Assembly (NCBI RefSeq): GCF_019550795.1
Contig: NZ_CP080545.1
Coordinates: 4,932,001 to 4,996,000 of the forward strand
Source: Paenibacillus sp. sptzw28
GTDB lineage: Bacteria; Bacillota; Bacilli; Paenibacillales; Paenibacillaceae
Direction: 5' to 3'
Length of the DNA: 64,000 nt
Shown: piece after piece, positions 50,081 to 58,512 of the stretch
Layout of the letters: each line of letters starts with the position of its first letter
Numbering within the stretch: the stretch's first letter is position 1
The notes under the pieces: generated by a model
Seen by the model: the letters and a program-made list of their open reading frames with translations, nothing else
What the model was told of the DNA's origin: nothing
Database searches by the model: none
Program-made: the position numbers and the translations under genes

Positions 50081-51877
50081 CTACTGATTCGCTTCTGCTT
50101 GATAAGCGAGTAATTGACTGAATGTGCCTTTGCTTTCTTTGGAAAGCTGTTGAAAGCCTCCCTGCTGAATAATTCTGCCCTGCTCCAGAACAAGCACTTG
50201 ATCGGCATTCCGAATGGTGGATAGCCGGTGAGCTATAACAATAATGGTCATCGACCCCTTCAGACGATCGAGCGATTGCTTGATCTTCGCTTCGTTCTCG
50301 GTGTCAAGAGCACTTGTTGCTTCATCCAATACGAGAATAGCCGGTTTTCTTAGTATCGCCCTGGCTAGTACAATACGCTGCCTTTCTCCGCCCGAAAGAC
50401 GGACACCCCGATCACCAATGATTGTATCAAGGCCTTGAGGGAGCTTCCTGACAAACTCATCCGAAGCGGAAAAGGCTAATGCTTCCCAGAGCTGTTCTTC
50501 GCTCGCATTCGGCTCAACCTGCATCAGATTTTCTCTGATGCTTGCATTGAATAGGAAGGGATCCTGCGAAACGTAGCTGACAGAACGTCTTAAGGAATAC
50601 ACATTCTCCGTACTCAGCGGAACGCCGTCTATAATAACCTGGCCCTCCTCCGGCTGCAGGAGTCCGATAAGGATATCGATCAGAGTGCTCTTCCCGGCTC
50701 CGGATTTTCCAACGATCGCGGTCATGGTGTTGGCCGGAATCTTCAGATTAATATCTTCAAGAGCATAAGGTACATTATCCAGGTCGTACCGGAAGTGGAT
50801 ATGACGGCATTCAATGCCCTCTTCGATCCGGATAGGTTTAATGCTTTCATCAAAAAACCTTGATTCCTGCGCTTCCTCGCATTCCCTCTCCAGTTCCCTT
50901 AAACTCTTAAAGGCGGGAATCGTCGAGACTACCTGTTCCCAGCTTGACTGTATGCCTGCAAACCGGGGCCATAACCGGGAAAATATAATAATAATAACAA
51001 TAAGCTGTTCGCCTTTAATATGAAAAATTGTGTTCGATGAATAAACGAACAACGTAATGAGAAGGGCAGCCGCTACTTTATAGAAAAACTGCGAGTTCGA
51101 TTGCAATCTGGCAAACTGGATCATATTAACCTTCATTCGGTCATTTAACGCTTGAAACCATGTAAGATGCAGCTCTTCCAGCCTATTGCTCTTAATATCC
51201 TTAATACCGTTGAAATGTTCGGTAATCCCGCCCATATAGCTCTGTGAGAGCTCGGTCGTATTCCTTCCCAGTCTCTTCGCATTTTTGATGAATTTCCGGG
51301 AAAACAAAGCAAGCACGAACCCGCATACAAGCACGAACGCGGTCAATTCAAACGACAGCCAGAACGCAAAGCCGATCTGGATCACGGTGAAAACAAGCGA
51401 GGTGAATAAAGTCATGAACAAGTAAATCCCTTGGCTGACACGGGCTAACTCGTTCGTCATAATATGATTAAAATCAGACTTCCTTTTCTTAAGAAAGAAA
51501 GACCATTTCGCCTTCATAAGAGCCTGATAAATTTTCGTTCTTAGGTAACCCATAAAGCCTTGTTGAATGGCCATGCTCATATTGGTTTGATTCCGCTGCA
51601 GCCATGCTTGGCCTATAATGAGTACAATGTAAGCAGCAAGGACAAGCGGCAGTTTATATGCGCTCGGAACGGTATTCAGTTTTTCGATGATTGAAGAGAG
51701 GTAGGGGATTCCCCCGGTACTTACATTAAAAACACCGATAAAGCTAAGCATCGGAACTATCAGATAGATTCCGACTCCTTCAAAAAAACTAATCAACACC
51801 ATACCGAGAAGGTTGGAATAGAGCTTGAGTCCGGCGAATACGTGTAATTTTTTGAGGTAATAAACAATATGAGGCAT
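50081..51877 (-). CDS. Lasso peptide ABC exporter, operon 2
   Basis: A 598-residue half-transporter with six membrane helices (residues about 15-300) and an ATPase domain: Walker A GKSGAGKST, signature LSGGERQRIVLARAIL, Walker B LVLDEATSALD. It lacks the C39 peptidase domain, so it does not cut leaders; this fits lasso systems, where B2 does. The start at 51877 has AGGAGAGGG upstream; an open frame to 52033 overlaps the nucleotidyltransferase gene and is not used. It exports the mature peptide and probably gives self-protection, and would have to serve operon 1 too. Confidence 0.92.
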   Translation of the reverse strand: MPHIVYYLKKLHVFAGLKLYSNLLGMVLISFFEGVGIYLIVPMLSFIGVFNVSTGGIPYLSSIIEKLNTVPSAYKLPLVLAAYIVLIIGQAWLQRNQTNMSMAIQQGFMGYLRTKIYQALMKAKWSFFLKKRKSDFNHIMTNELARVSQGIYLFMTLFTSLVFTVIQIGFAFWLSFELTAFVLVCGFVLALFSRKFIKNAKRLGRNTTELSQSYMGGITEHFNGIKDIKSNRLEELHLTWFQALNDRMKVNMIQFARLQSNSQFFYKVAAALLITLFVYSSNTIFHIKGEQLIVIIIIFSRLWPRFAGIQSSWEQVVSTIPAFKSLRELERECEEAQESRFFDESIKPIRIEEGIECRHIHFRYDLDNVPYALEDINLKIPANTMTAIVGKSGAGKSTLIDILIGLLQPEEGQVIIDGVPLSTENVYSLRRSVSYVSQDPFLFNASIRENLMQVEPNASEEQLWEALAFSASDEFVRKLPQGLDTIIGDRGVRLSGGERQRIVLARAILRKPAILVLDEATSALDTENEAKIKQSLDRLKGSMTIIVIAHRLSTIRNADQVLVLEQGRIIQQGGFQQLSKESKGTFSQLLAYQAEANQ

Positions 51878-51888
51878 GATACCCTCTC

Positions 51889-53061
51889 CTATGGTGTTAC
51901 TTGTTGTTTCATGCGCCGCCAAATCCACAATATCGGCCGTAAGGGTACATACAGGAAATGCAGCTGCTTTGGCAAGGGCAATGTCTGTGCATCCCACGAG
52001 CTCGGATACATGAGGCCGACCATATAATTCCATTTTTGATGATTGGATTTTATTGACAGTAAATACCTTTTGTAATGCTTAGTCGGGCTTAAACGCATAA
52101 TTTCTTTTATAAAATCAATCGAGCTTTGGGCTAAACGGTAAGGACGTTTATCCGCAGTCAAGGTTTTCATCTCTTGGCTGAGGGGCGTTTCTATTAACTC
52201 GGAGGCTAATATGAGCGCCTGTCCGGCCAAATCGCTGCAGTGGTATTCTTTCAACAGAGGAATGAGCTTCCCCCAATCCAGTTTGTTTCGCACCATGCGA
52301 TCAATATCAATCAGCCAGCGAAGCCGAAACCAGGCATGACGGGCGCCATGTGAAACAAGATAGAGAAACAAATCTTCATTTCCCGGAAAATAAACCGGAT
52401 AGCTGGTAAGCGAGCTCGTGCTTCTCCGTTCCCACAGCTCTTCGAAAGCGGGTTCTTTGCCCGTTTCCGGATTCAGTCTCCAATGGACTTCGATTTGAAC
52501 CTTCGTTTGGGGGTTATAATAGGAAATGTGATGCTTCTTTACTTTCCAGTCGTCCAAAATGCGGGGTCTTTCATCCGTTATCGTATATCCGGATGAGAGT
52601 AGAATCTTCTCCGCTCTATCAACATCATCAACTGGGATCAGAATGTCCAGGTCTTTAGACGTGCGAAGAGAGATGTCTCCATAAAGAGCTTGTGCGAGGA
52701 CGGGGCCTTTCAGCATCAGCGAACGAATATTATGTTCATCGAATTGTTTGCATATTTTATCCATTTCAGCCGTTATATGCATCATTTGAAAGGTATTCTT
52801 GTTGTAATCCATGTATAGGGCACGGACCACCTCGGCAGGAATAAGATCATTGCCGAATTTGCTCAGCTTTGAATAGACCGTCGGATAGACACGATGATGT
52901 CTGGCCAGTTGGACGAATTGATTCCAGTCCATGTCTTCTTCAGTAAGATAATTCTTGATATGATCCGGTACCTCCGGAGCATCCTTCATCCCGATCAAAG
53001 AAACCAGCAGCTTCAATTCTTTCGAGAATGAACTTAAATCAAGACAGAATCTGTTATCCAT
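51889..53061 (-). CDS. Nucleotidyltransferase-fold tailoring protein, operon 2
   Basis: A 390-residue protein of the NTP_transf_5 family (uncharacterised nucleotidyltransferases). The core motif is LKGPVLAQALYGDISLRTSKDLDILIPV at about residues 118-145, holding the paired acidic residues for metal in DLDIL; the rest is helical. In paeninodin- and pseudomycoidin-type clusters a homologue of this kind acts after the kinase; as I recall, the pseudomycoidin one has been linked to adding a hexose. It overlaps the B2 gene by eight bases. Operon 1 has no such gene. Confidence 0.85.
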   Translation of the reverse strand: MDNRFCLDLSSFSKELKLLVSLIGMKDAPEVPDHIKNYLTEEDMDWNQFVQLARHHRVYPTVYSKLSKFGNDLIPAEVVRALYMDYNKNTFQMMHITAEMDKICKQFDEHNIRSLMLKGPVLAQALYGDISLRTSKDLDILIPVDDVDRAEKILLSSGYTITDERPRILDDWKVKKHHISYYNPQTKVQIEVHWRLNPETGKEPAFEELWERRSTSSLTSYPVYFPGNEDLFLYLVSHGARHAWFRLRWLIDIDRMVRNKLDWGKLIPLLKEYHCSDLAGQALILASELIETPLSQEMKTLTADKRPYRLAQSSIDFIKEIMRLSPTKHYKRYLLSIKSNHQKWNYMVGLMYPSSWDAQTLPLPKQLHFLYVPLRPILWIWRRMKQQVTP

Positions 53062-53533
53062 TCATTATGCTCCTTTGCTTCTCCTCGAGCCTTAATACTT
53101 TCCCGAATTTGCTGACTACAGTAAACGCATCCATCTCTTCCGCTCCCGTTATATAGAACGGGCCGCTTCTGAGCCAGGCATGCGCAATCATCTTACCGGA
53201 AGAATCTCTTGCCGTACCAAGATACAGCGTGCTCTCAATCCGCCGTCTTTCAAGCATCTTCATTGCCGCGATCGCTTTAACCAGGCACATGCTCTCCCAC
53301 CAGGTATGGCGGCTAATCGTACGAATTACACGCGAAACATTCTGCAATGTCACTTCATCCGATTGATTATGCGTTAAAGGCGTCTCTTCCATCAGAATTC
53401 CGAGTGACGGTGCTACCTTTGAGAAAGGCAGTGCTTTAAGAATACGTGCCCAACCGAGGTACAGGAAGGCCTCCAGAATTAACATCCTCATGGCCCTGCG
53501 CATCGATAGAAACTTCTTCGCTCTCCGCCACAA
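53054..53533 (-). CDS. Lasso peptide B2 protease, operon 2
   Basis: A 159-residue cysteine protease with Cys83 (WWESMCLVKAIAA) and His118 (IAHAWLRSG), which cuts the leader once B1 has bound it. Homologous along its full length to the operon 1 B2. It follows the B1 gene by six bases and overlaps the nucleotidyltransferase gene by eight, so it is clearly translated in series with them. Confidence 0.92.
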   Translation of the reverse strand: MWRRAKKFLSMRRAMRMLILEAFLYLGWARILKALPFSKVAPSLGILMEETPLTHNQSDEVTLQNVSRVIRTISRHTWWESMCLVKAIAAMKMLERRRIESTLYLGTARDSSGKMIAHAWLRSGPFYITGAEEMDAFTVVSKFGKVLRLEEKQRSIMNG

Positions 53534-53539
53534 TGTCTT

Positions 53540-53842
53540 TTAGCCCTCTTCCCGCGACTCGGTTTGTATTAATCCTTCTTTGTGCAGTAGCTGCAGGAAG
53601 TTTACAACCTGCTCGGAGCATGCTTCCCGGTCGATATCGTATTCAGAGAGAAGCACGGAAGTTATCTGTTCAACCGAGACCGGCGATTCAATAATCTCCC
53701 AGATTCTTCCTCCTACTTGACCAAGATTATAATACTTTCCATTGTTAATGCTCATCATCACTTTTTCGCCATCCATATTGCTGACAAGATTGCCTTTAGC
53801 CTGTAAAACGACCTGTTCGGGGGAAAATGTTTGTGTTTGCAT
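53540..53842 (-). CDS. Lasso peptide B1, PqqD-like leader-binding protein
   Basis: A 100-residue RiPP recognition element of the PqqD fold, with a beta-hairpin start (SNMDGEKVMMSINNGKYYNLG) and GGRIWEIIESPVSVEQIT. It binds the leader peptide, here probably the WxxPxL segment, and presents it to B2. It is the only B1 gene visible in the window and must serve both operons unless another exists elsewhere. The gap to the kinase gene is five bases. Confidence 0.92.
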   Translation of the reverse strand: MQTQTFSPEQVVLQAKGNLVSNMDGEKVMMSINNGKYYNLGQVGGRIWEIIESPVSVEQITSVLLSEYDIDREACSEQVVNFLQLLHKEGLIQTESREEG

Positions 53843-53847
53843 CAGCT

Positions 53848-54792
53848 TTATGCTCCTTCCGAAATTGTGTCTAAGATTTGAGCTGCCAAATCATGTGCGG
53901 TAAATCCGGAATCCAGCCGCCGTAATTGATACACAGCAGCATGATTGATAAGATTCAAACAAAATGTAAAGTGCCATTCTTCCAGTTCAAGCAGCGGAAT
54001 GAGGAAATTACGGTAAGTATGGCAATTGAAAATACGAAACCGCTCAAGCTTCTGAATACGGCGAATTTCCGTTTCTCCGTTTTCCAGCTTTAAGACTTCA
54101 AAAACGCCGGCGAGCGGTACGGATTCGGCATAAAATTGGGAAGACACCGGTACCGCGAATTTCTCGACTTCGTGTGTCAACGGGCTGTAAAGATTGGTGT
54201 CCATATCCAGGTTCACCAGACTTTCCTGCCACAGCTTCTGCTGCGGATAAGCCGGCGATACAACCGGGGATGCCCCGTCAGCGGATAAAGATATGGGAAT
54301 GACGTCGTCGCTTAACAGTGGAAAACCCTTGCTAAGAAATGCTGCCGCGAGCGTTGATTTTCCGGCTCCCGATTCACCTACGAATGCGTAAGCCTTCCCG
54401 TCGATAACGACTGCGCTGCCGTGCAAAGGCAGTATTCTCCGCTGCATCAATAACGCTCCCATACAGCTTCCAAGTAAAAATAGACGCACCTTGTTCATGT
54501 CCGAGCCCATCATAGGTGAAACGATTATCCTTTTCCCTTCCTGGATACAGAAGGCTGCCGCCTTGGGGATATGAAAGAAAATTTGATGATCCCGTACTGC
54601 ATAGCTTAAATGATTCGCCTCTGACACTTCATCATTCCAGAATTTCGGTAAATCCGCGATCATAATTTCGATATCCGCGTGAATATCATCATCTCTCGCG
54701 ATAGACAATTCCGGAAGCGGGATATCGCTTGTGAGCCGCAAGCCGAAGGCAGTATAAATCGTTTTCTTCACAGTAGGTATAATCTCTCTCAC
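53848..54792 (-). CDS. HPr-kinase-like lasso peptide kinase, operon 2
   Basis: A 314-residue kinase. P-loop GESGAGKST at about 139-147, LPLHGSAVV with the conserved His, and LLSDDVIPISL for the magnesium site. It should phosphorylate the C-terminal Ser of the precursor, as shown for paeninodin. The start is odd: the GTG at 54792 has no binding site at a normal distance, and AAGGGTGA overlaps it. By comparison with the operon 1 kinase (M-I-P-T-V-K-K) the expected start falls on an ATT at 54783, which would then have a well-placed AAGGGTGA. The bounds given use GTG. Confidence 0.9.
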   Translation of the reverse strand: MREIIPTVKKTIYTAFGLRLTSDIPLPELSIARDDDIHADIEIMIADLPKFWNDEVSEANHLSYAVRDHQIFFHIPKAAAFCIQEGKRIIVSPMMGSDMNKVRLFLLGSCMGALLMQRRILPLHGSAVVIDGKAYAFVGESGAGKSTLAAAFLSKGFPLLSDDVIPISLSADGASPVVSPAYPQQKLWQESLVNLDMDTNLYSPLTHEVEKFAVPVSSQFYAESVPLAGVFEVLKLENGETEIRRIQKLERFRIFNCHTYRNFLIPLLELEEWHFTFCLNLINHAAVYQLRRLDSGFTAHDLAAQILDTISEGA

Positions 54793-54828
54793 CCTTATAT
54801 TAATAGAATCATTTCCCTTTAATTAGAG

Positions 54829-54863
54829 GAGCCCTTATACAAAAACGTATTGTATAAGGGCTC
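54829..54863 (-). terminator. Hairpin between precursor and kinase genes, operon 2
   Basis: Perfect 14-base arms GAGCCCTTATACAA/TTGTATAAGGGCTC with a seven-base loop, no U run after it; same stem core as in operon 1. Confidence 0.75.
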
Positions 54864-54893
54864 TTCATCCTGCTAAATAACCAATAAGTCAAC

Positions 54894-55031
54894 TTACGAG
54901 TAGATATCAGCGTCAGCAAGCTTACCGTTTACGTACGTGTAGTCAACCTTTGTCAAGCCCCAGCCAGCCATTGTTTCGCTTACGTTAAGTACTTCCAACT
55001 CAGGTGTTTCCCATACTTTTTTGTTTTCCAT
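54894..55031 (-). CDS. Lasso peptide precursor, operon 2
   Basis: A 45-residue precursor. The leader carries WETPELEVLNV and ends Glu-Thr-Met (Thr at -2). The predicted 24-residue core starts AGWGLTKVD, fitting an Ala1-Asp9 ring, and ends DADIYS. Paeninodin has the same plan: core starting AGPG, Asp9 in the ring and a C-terminal Ser that is phosphorylated. AAGGGAGGTGA (55037-55047) lies seven bases or so before the ATG. The gene sits between the cyclase and kinase genes. All parts of a complete pathway are in the same operon, so this product is the more easily predicted of the two. Confidence 0.92.
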   Translation of the reverse strand: MENKKVWETPELEVLNVSETMAGWGLTKVDYTYVNGKLADADIYS

Positions 55032-55059
55032 AGTTCTCACCTCCCTTCAATAGGTTTGG

Positions 55060-56988
55060 TTATTGCAGCTTCTTAATAAACCGGAATGCGATTAAACTGC
55101 GCATCAGAAACCTTGTATCCGGGTCGAAAGCCTGATCCGGCCTTGGCGATTCCCCGACACTGGCGAGGGAAGTCCTTATCCGGCTTACATTCAACATCCC
55201 GGATGCAGCAGGATCATTACAAAGCTGTTTTATCTCGTCCGTGAACATGCGCCAGGCAGGCTGCAATCGATGCAGCCAGTCTGCCCCTTGAATCCCCCGT
55301 GTGCGTTGATTCAGCCTTACTTTGTCAGGCAAATCATTCTCGGTCGATCTGCGGACCAGCGACCGGCCGATGCCATTGTGCGTATATTGTTCAAAGGGAA
55401 CGGATAAACAGAATCGGACCAATCTCGGATCACACGTCGGATCCCGCTCCGTCAATCCATAGCGCAGCGACATTTTCGCTCCCGCAGTCCCCTGCAGATT
55501 CAAGGCTGCCAGGTTCCGAAAGTAATTTTGCCTCTCCTCGAGCACATTAACCGAAGAAGGAGTGAGTCCTACATCTTGGTTCTGCAGCTTTTCAAATACG
55601 CCCGTTCTCCTTGCGAAATCAGGATGAATTAACGGCTGGACATCGGGTTCGTTAGTAACGGGAGCTTGAATAAAGGGAAAAGCATATTTGCCGATGATAG
55701 GCAGCAAGCGCGACCTCCCGATTCCCGTCTGTCTGCTGAAGAGCTTGAGCTCACGGTAGAACTGAATCCAGCGCAGTTTTTTGAATAATATAGCGTAATA
55801 ATCAATCGCCGAGCCCCATGAAACCGTGTAATTGCCTCTCGCTCCCGTCAGCAGCACCTTCACTTGATGCCGCGCCGCTTCCTCATAAATACCCTTTATC
55901 CAAAACGAATTTTCAAAGTTTTTATAAGGAGCCTCCAGAAGATCGAGTAAATCGTCGATTTCCGAAAGCGGGCTCCTGCCTGCAAGATCGAGGTAATTGT
56001 CCTTAATGTTCCCCACATGCTCGACAGTTGCTTGAATGAACGGCCTCTCGTCAGCTATCGAACCTCGATCTGTCCAATCTACAAAATCATGCACGGGAAT
56101 CGAACTATATGTATGTAATGTTTTCCCATCCTTCAGCAGTTCCTTCGCCGCGATACTAACGACTGCACTTGAATCAAGTCCGCCGCTTAGTGTAGCGCCA
56201 ACCTGCCGATGCGATCGAAGCCGTGATGCTACCGCCTCCTTGAACACTTCGCGAAAAGCCTCGAGATACTCTCCGCTTGACTTCAACTGAAGCTTATCGG
56301 TGTGCACCAATGTCCCATACTGGGAAACTGATACCCTTCCGCCCGCCACTAACACGGAATGAGCCGGAGGAACTTGCATGATGTTGCGATACGCGGTTGA
56401 GAAAACATCAGTTGTCTCAATCATATGAGGGATAGCCAGGAATTCTGAAAACCACGCTTCATGAAGCTCCTTGCTTACGTCCGGCAAATCGAACATAGGC
56501 GAGATTGCTGAACAAAATACAAATCTATGTCTGTCATAATGATAATATAAGCTCCGGCTTCCCAGCAGGTCTCGCGCTCCGAAGAGCAGCTGTTTACCCG
56601 CATCCCAAATCATGAACGCAAAGTCACCGATTAAATACTTTGGAGCATCTTGCCCCCATTTCCGATAAGCAAGCAGTATAAGCGCACTATCCGTCATCTG
56701 TTTTCTTCGGTTAACCTCTACCTCCAGCCGATCGAACAGCTCATTTCGGTTATCGATGATCGCATCTGCCGTTATCGCCAGCATTGTTTCCTCATCGTAA
56801 TAAGGCAACCGCTCATGAACCGACTCAGGTGTAATCCATCCTGCATGGCATCCAAGGAAAGCGTTCCTCTCCTGCCACGTGTCTGTGCAGTCGGCTGGAT
56901 ATTTCATTAAGGCGTCCATAATATATTGGCCGTCTTCGATGGGTACGGGTTCTCCGTCAAATTGAATGATACCGGCTATAGCACTCAT
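55060..56988 (-). CDS. Lasso cyclase, asparagine-synthetase-like, operon 2
   Basis: A 642-residue cyclase. Like its twin it starts MSAIAGIIQF without the glutaminase Cys2 and has SGGLDSSAVVS as the ATP loop. It closes the ring between Ala1 and Asp9 of the core. GGAGG lies five bases before the ATG at 56988, which I prefer to the ATG at 57009. First gene of operon 2, 29 bases before the precursor gene and 49 bases after the shared promoter element. No sulfotransferase precedes it. Confidence 0.92.
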   Translation of the reverse strand: MSAIAGIIQFDGEPVPIEDGQYIMDALMKYPADCTDTWQERNAFLGCHAGWITPESVHERLPYYDEETMLAITADAIIDNRNELFDRLEVEVNRRKQMTDSALILLAYRKWGQDAPKYLIGDFAFMIWDAGKQLLFGARDLLGSRSLYYHYDRHRFVFCSAISPMFDLPDVSKELHEAWFSEFLAIPHMIETTDVFSTAYRNIMQVPPAHSVLVAGGRVSVSQYGTLVHTDKLQLKSSGEYLEAFREVFKEAVASRLRSHRQVGATLSGGLDSSAVVSIAAKELLKDGKTLHTYSSIPVHDFVDWTDRGSIADERPFIQATVEHVGNIKDNYLDLAGRSPLSEIDDLLDLLEAPYKNFENSFWIKGIYEEAARHQVKVLLTGARGNYTVSWGSAIDYYAILFKKLRWIQFYRELKLFSRQTGIGRSRLLPIIGKYAFPFIQAPVTNEPDVQPLIHPDFARRTGVFEKLQNQDVGLTPSSVNVLEERQNYFRNLAALNLQGTAGAKMSLRYGLTERDPTCDPRLVRFCLSVPFEQYTHNGIGRSLVRRSTENDLPDKVRLNQRTRGIQGADWLHRLQPAWRMFTDEIKQLCNDPAASGMLNVSRIRTSLASVGESPRPDQAFDPDTRFLMRSLIAFRFIKKLQ

Positions 56989-57036
56989 TTTTTCCTCCAC
57001 GGCGATCAATGATGTTCTGATCCGATTTCACTCAAC

Positions 57037-57066
57037 TGCTACTATCTGTATCAATTATATCATTAA
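57037..57066 (-). promoter_or_regulatory. Shared promoter element of lasso operon 2
   Basis: 27 of 30 bases like 49421-49450. Minus strand: TATAAT at about 57059-57054, then GATACAGATAGTAGCA. Defines operon 2 as separate from the upstream ugd gene. Confidence 0.6.
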
Positions 57067-57161
57067 GTATACAGTTTGTAACTATTTTTTCAGAAAAAAA
57101 GCTACTTTTTTACTACTTTTTTCAAAAGAAGTGCCTTGGTCCTAGTGCCTGCTATATAAAC

Positions 57162-58496
57162 CTAAAGGGGCAGCGCCGTGCGAAGAATTTCCCCGCGGTT
57201 CATATTCGGCCGACCGATCGAGCTGTAAATGAAGTCTGTAGATGCCAGCTTCTCCTCGGTAAACACATTTCTGCCATCGATCAGAACCGGCTGATTCATG
57301 ATGCTCTGGAGTAAAGACAACTCCACCTGTTCAAACTCCGGCCACTCCGTTAAGAGGCAAAGCGCATCGGCGCCGGATGCCGCTTGAAGGGCATCTTCAC
57401 ACCATGTAATGGAGGCGTGATCGACCCACTGCCGGAAATTCGCCGTTGCAATCGGGTCATACGCGCGAATTTTAGCGCCTCGCTGCACGAGCTCATGAAT
57501 AATTTCAATCGCTGGAGCATCCCGGACATCATCCGTGTTCGGTTTGAAGGCAAGCCCCCAGATTGCAATCGTCCGATTTGAGAAGGAACCAAATATCGTT
57601 TCCAGCTTGCTGATAATGCTGAAGCGCTGATCGCGGTTAACATCCACAACCGACTTCAACAGCTTGAACTCGTAATCAACATTACCGGCGATTTGGATAA
57701 GCGCCTGCGTGTCTTTCGGGAAACATGACCCGCCGTATCCGATACCCGCCTTAAGAAACGAATGTCCGATTCGATGGTCGAAGCCCATGCCTTCCGCCAC
57801 ATTCGTCACATCTGCGCCTACTTTCTCACAAATGTTCGCTATTTCATTAATAAATGATATTTTGGTGGCGAGGAAAGCATTCGAAGCATATTTGATCATT
57901 TCCGCGCTGCGAATATCCGTTACAACGATCTTATCGGACAGCGGCCTATGAAGTTCGGCAATTCGCTCCGCTGCCGCTTCACATTCCGTACCGATCACGA
58001 CCCGGTCCGGGTTGAACGTATCCTTAATTGCCGAACCTTCCCGCAGGAATTCCGGGACTGAGACAATATCGAACGGATGATTCGTCAGCTTGGAAATCAG
58101 CTGCTTGATCCGATGATTCGTTCCGACAGGCACCGTGCTTTTCGTGACGACAATTTTATACCCGTTCATCGATTGAGCGATATCATGAGCAACCTGCTCG
58201 ATAAAGCTCAGATTAGCTTCCCCGTTCGGAAGCGACGGTGTTCCCACCGCAATGATGATAATGTCCGATTGCTGTACGGCATCAAGCAAGTCCGTTGTGA
58301 AGGAGAGCCGTCCTTCTGATGCGTTCTTGACCAGAAGGTCCTGCAGTCCCGGCTCATATATAGGCACTTCGCCGTTACGAAGCATTTCGATTTTATGTTC
58401 CATTTTATCGACACAAATGACCTGGTTTCCGAGTTCCGAGAAACATACCCCCGAAACTAACCCGACATACCCTGTACCAATAACAGCAATTTTCAT
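57162..58496 (-). CDS. ugd: UDP-glucose 6-dehydrogenase (copy 2)
   Basis: A 444-residue enzyme with GTGYVGLVSGV near the N-terminus, STVPVGTN and the catalytic Cys in GGSCFPKDTQAL. Makes UDP-glucuronate. The start at 58496 has GGAGCGGAGAG upstream. Last gene of a long minus-strand set that begins off the window with the Wzx flippase; 16 bases separate it from manC. Clearly different from copy 1 at 39003-40310, so probably not a recent duplicate. Confidence 0.94.
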   Translation of the reverse strand: MKIAVIGTGYVGLVSGVCFSELGNQVICVDKMEHKIEMLRNGEVPIYEPGLQDLLVKNASEGRLSFTTDLLDAVQQSDIIIIAVGTPSLPNGEANLSFIEQVAHDIAQSMNGYKIVVTKSTVPVGTNHRIKQLISKLTNHPFDIVSVPEFLREGSAIKDTFNPDRVVIGTECEAAAERIAELHRPLSDKIVVTDIRSAEMIKYASNAFLATKISFINEIANICEKVGADVTNVAEGMGFDHRIGHSFLKAGIGYGGSCFPKDTQALIQIAGNVDYEFKLLKSVVDVNRDQRFSIISKLETIFGSFSNRTIAIWGLAFKPNTDDVRDAPAIEIIHELVQRGAKIRAYDPIATANFRQWVDHASITWCEDALQAASGADALCLLTEWPEFEQVELSLLQSIMNQPVLIDGRNVFTEEKLASTDFIYSSIGRPNMNRGEILRTALPL

Positions 58497-58512
58497 TTCT
58501 CTCCGCTCCCGT

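Noticed and set aside
51878..52033. N-terminal extension of the exporter gene
   Set aside because: Overlaps the nucleotidyltransferase gene; the ATG at 51877 has a good binding site and gives the usual length.
57067..57161. A/T-run palindrome after ugd copy 2
   Set aside because: Contains AAAAAAG/CTTTTTT stretches but no GC-rich stem, so a terminator cannot be supported.
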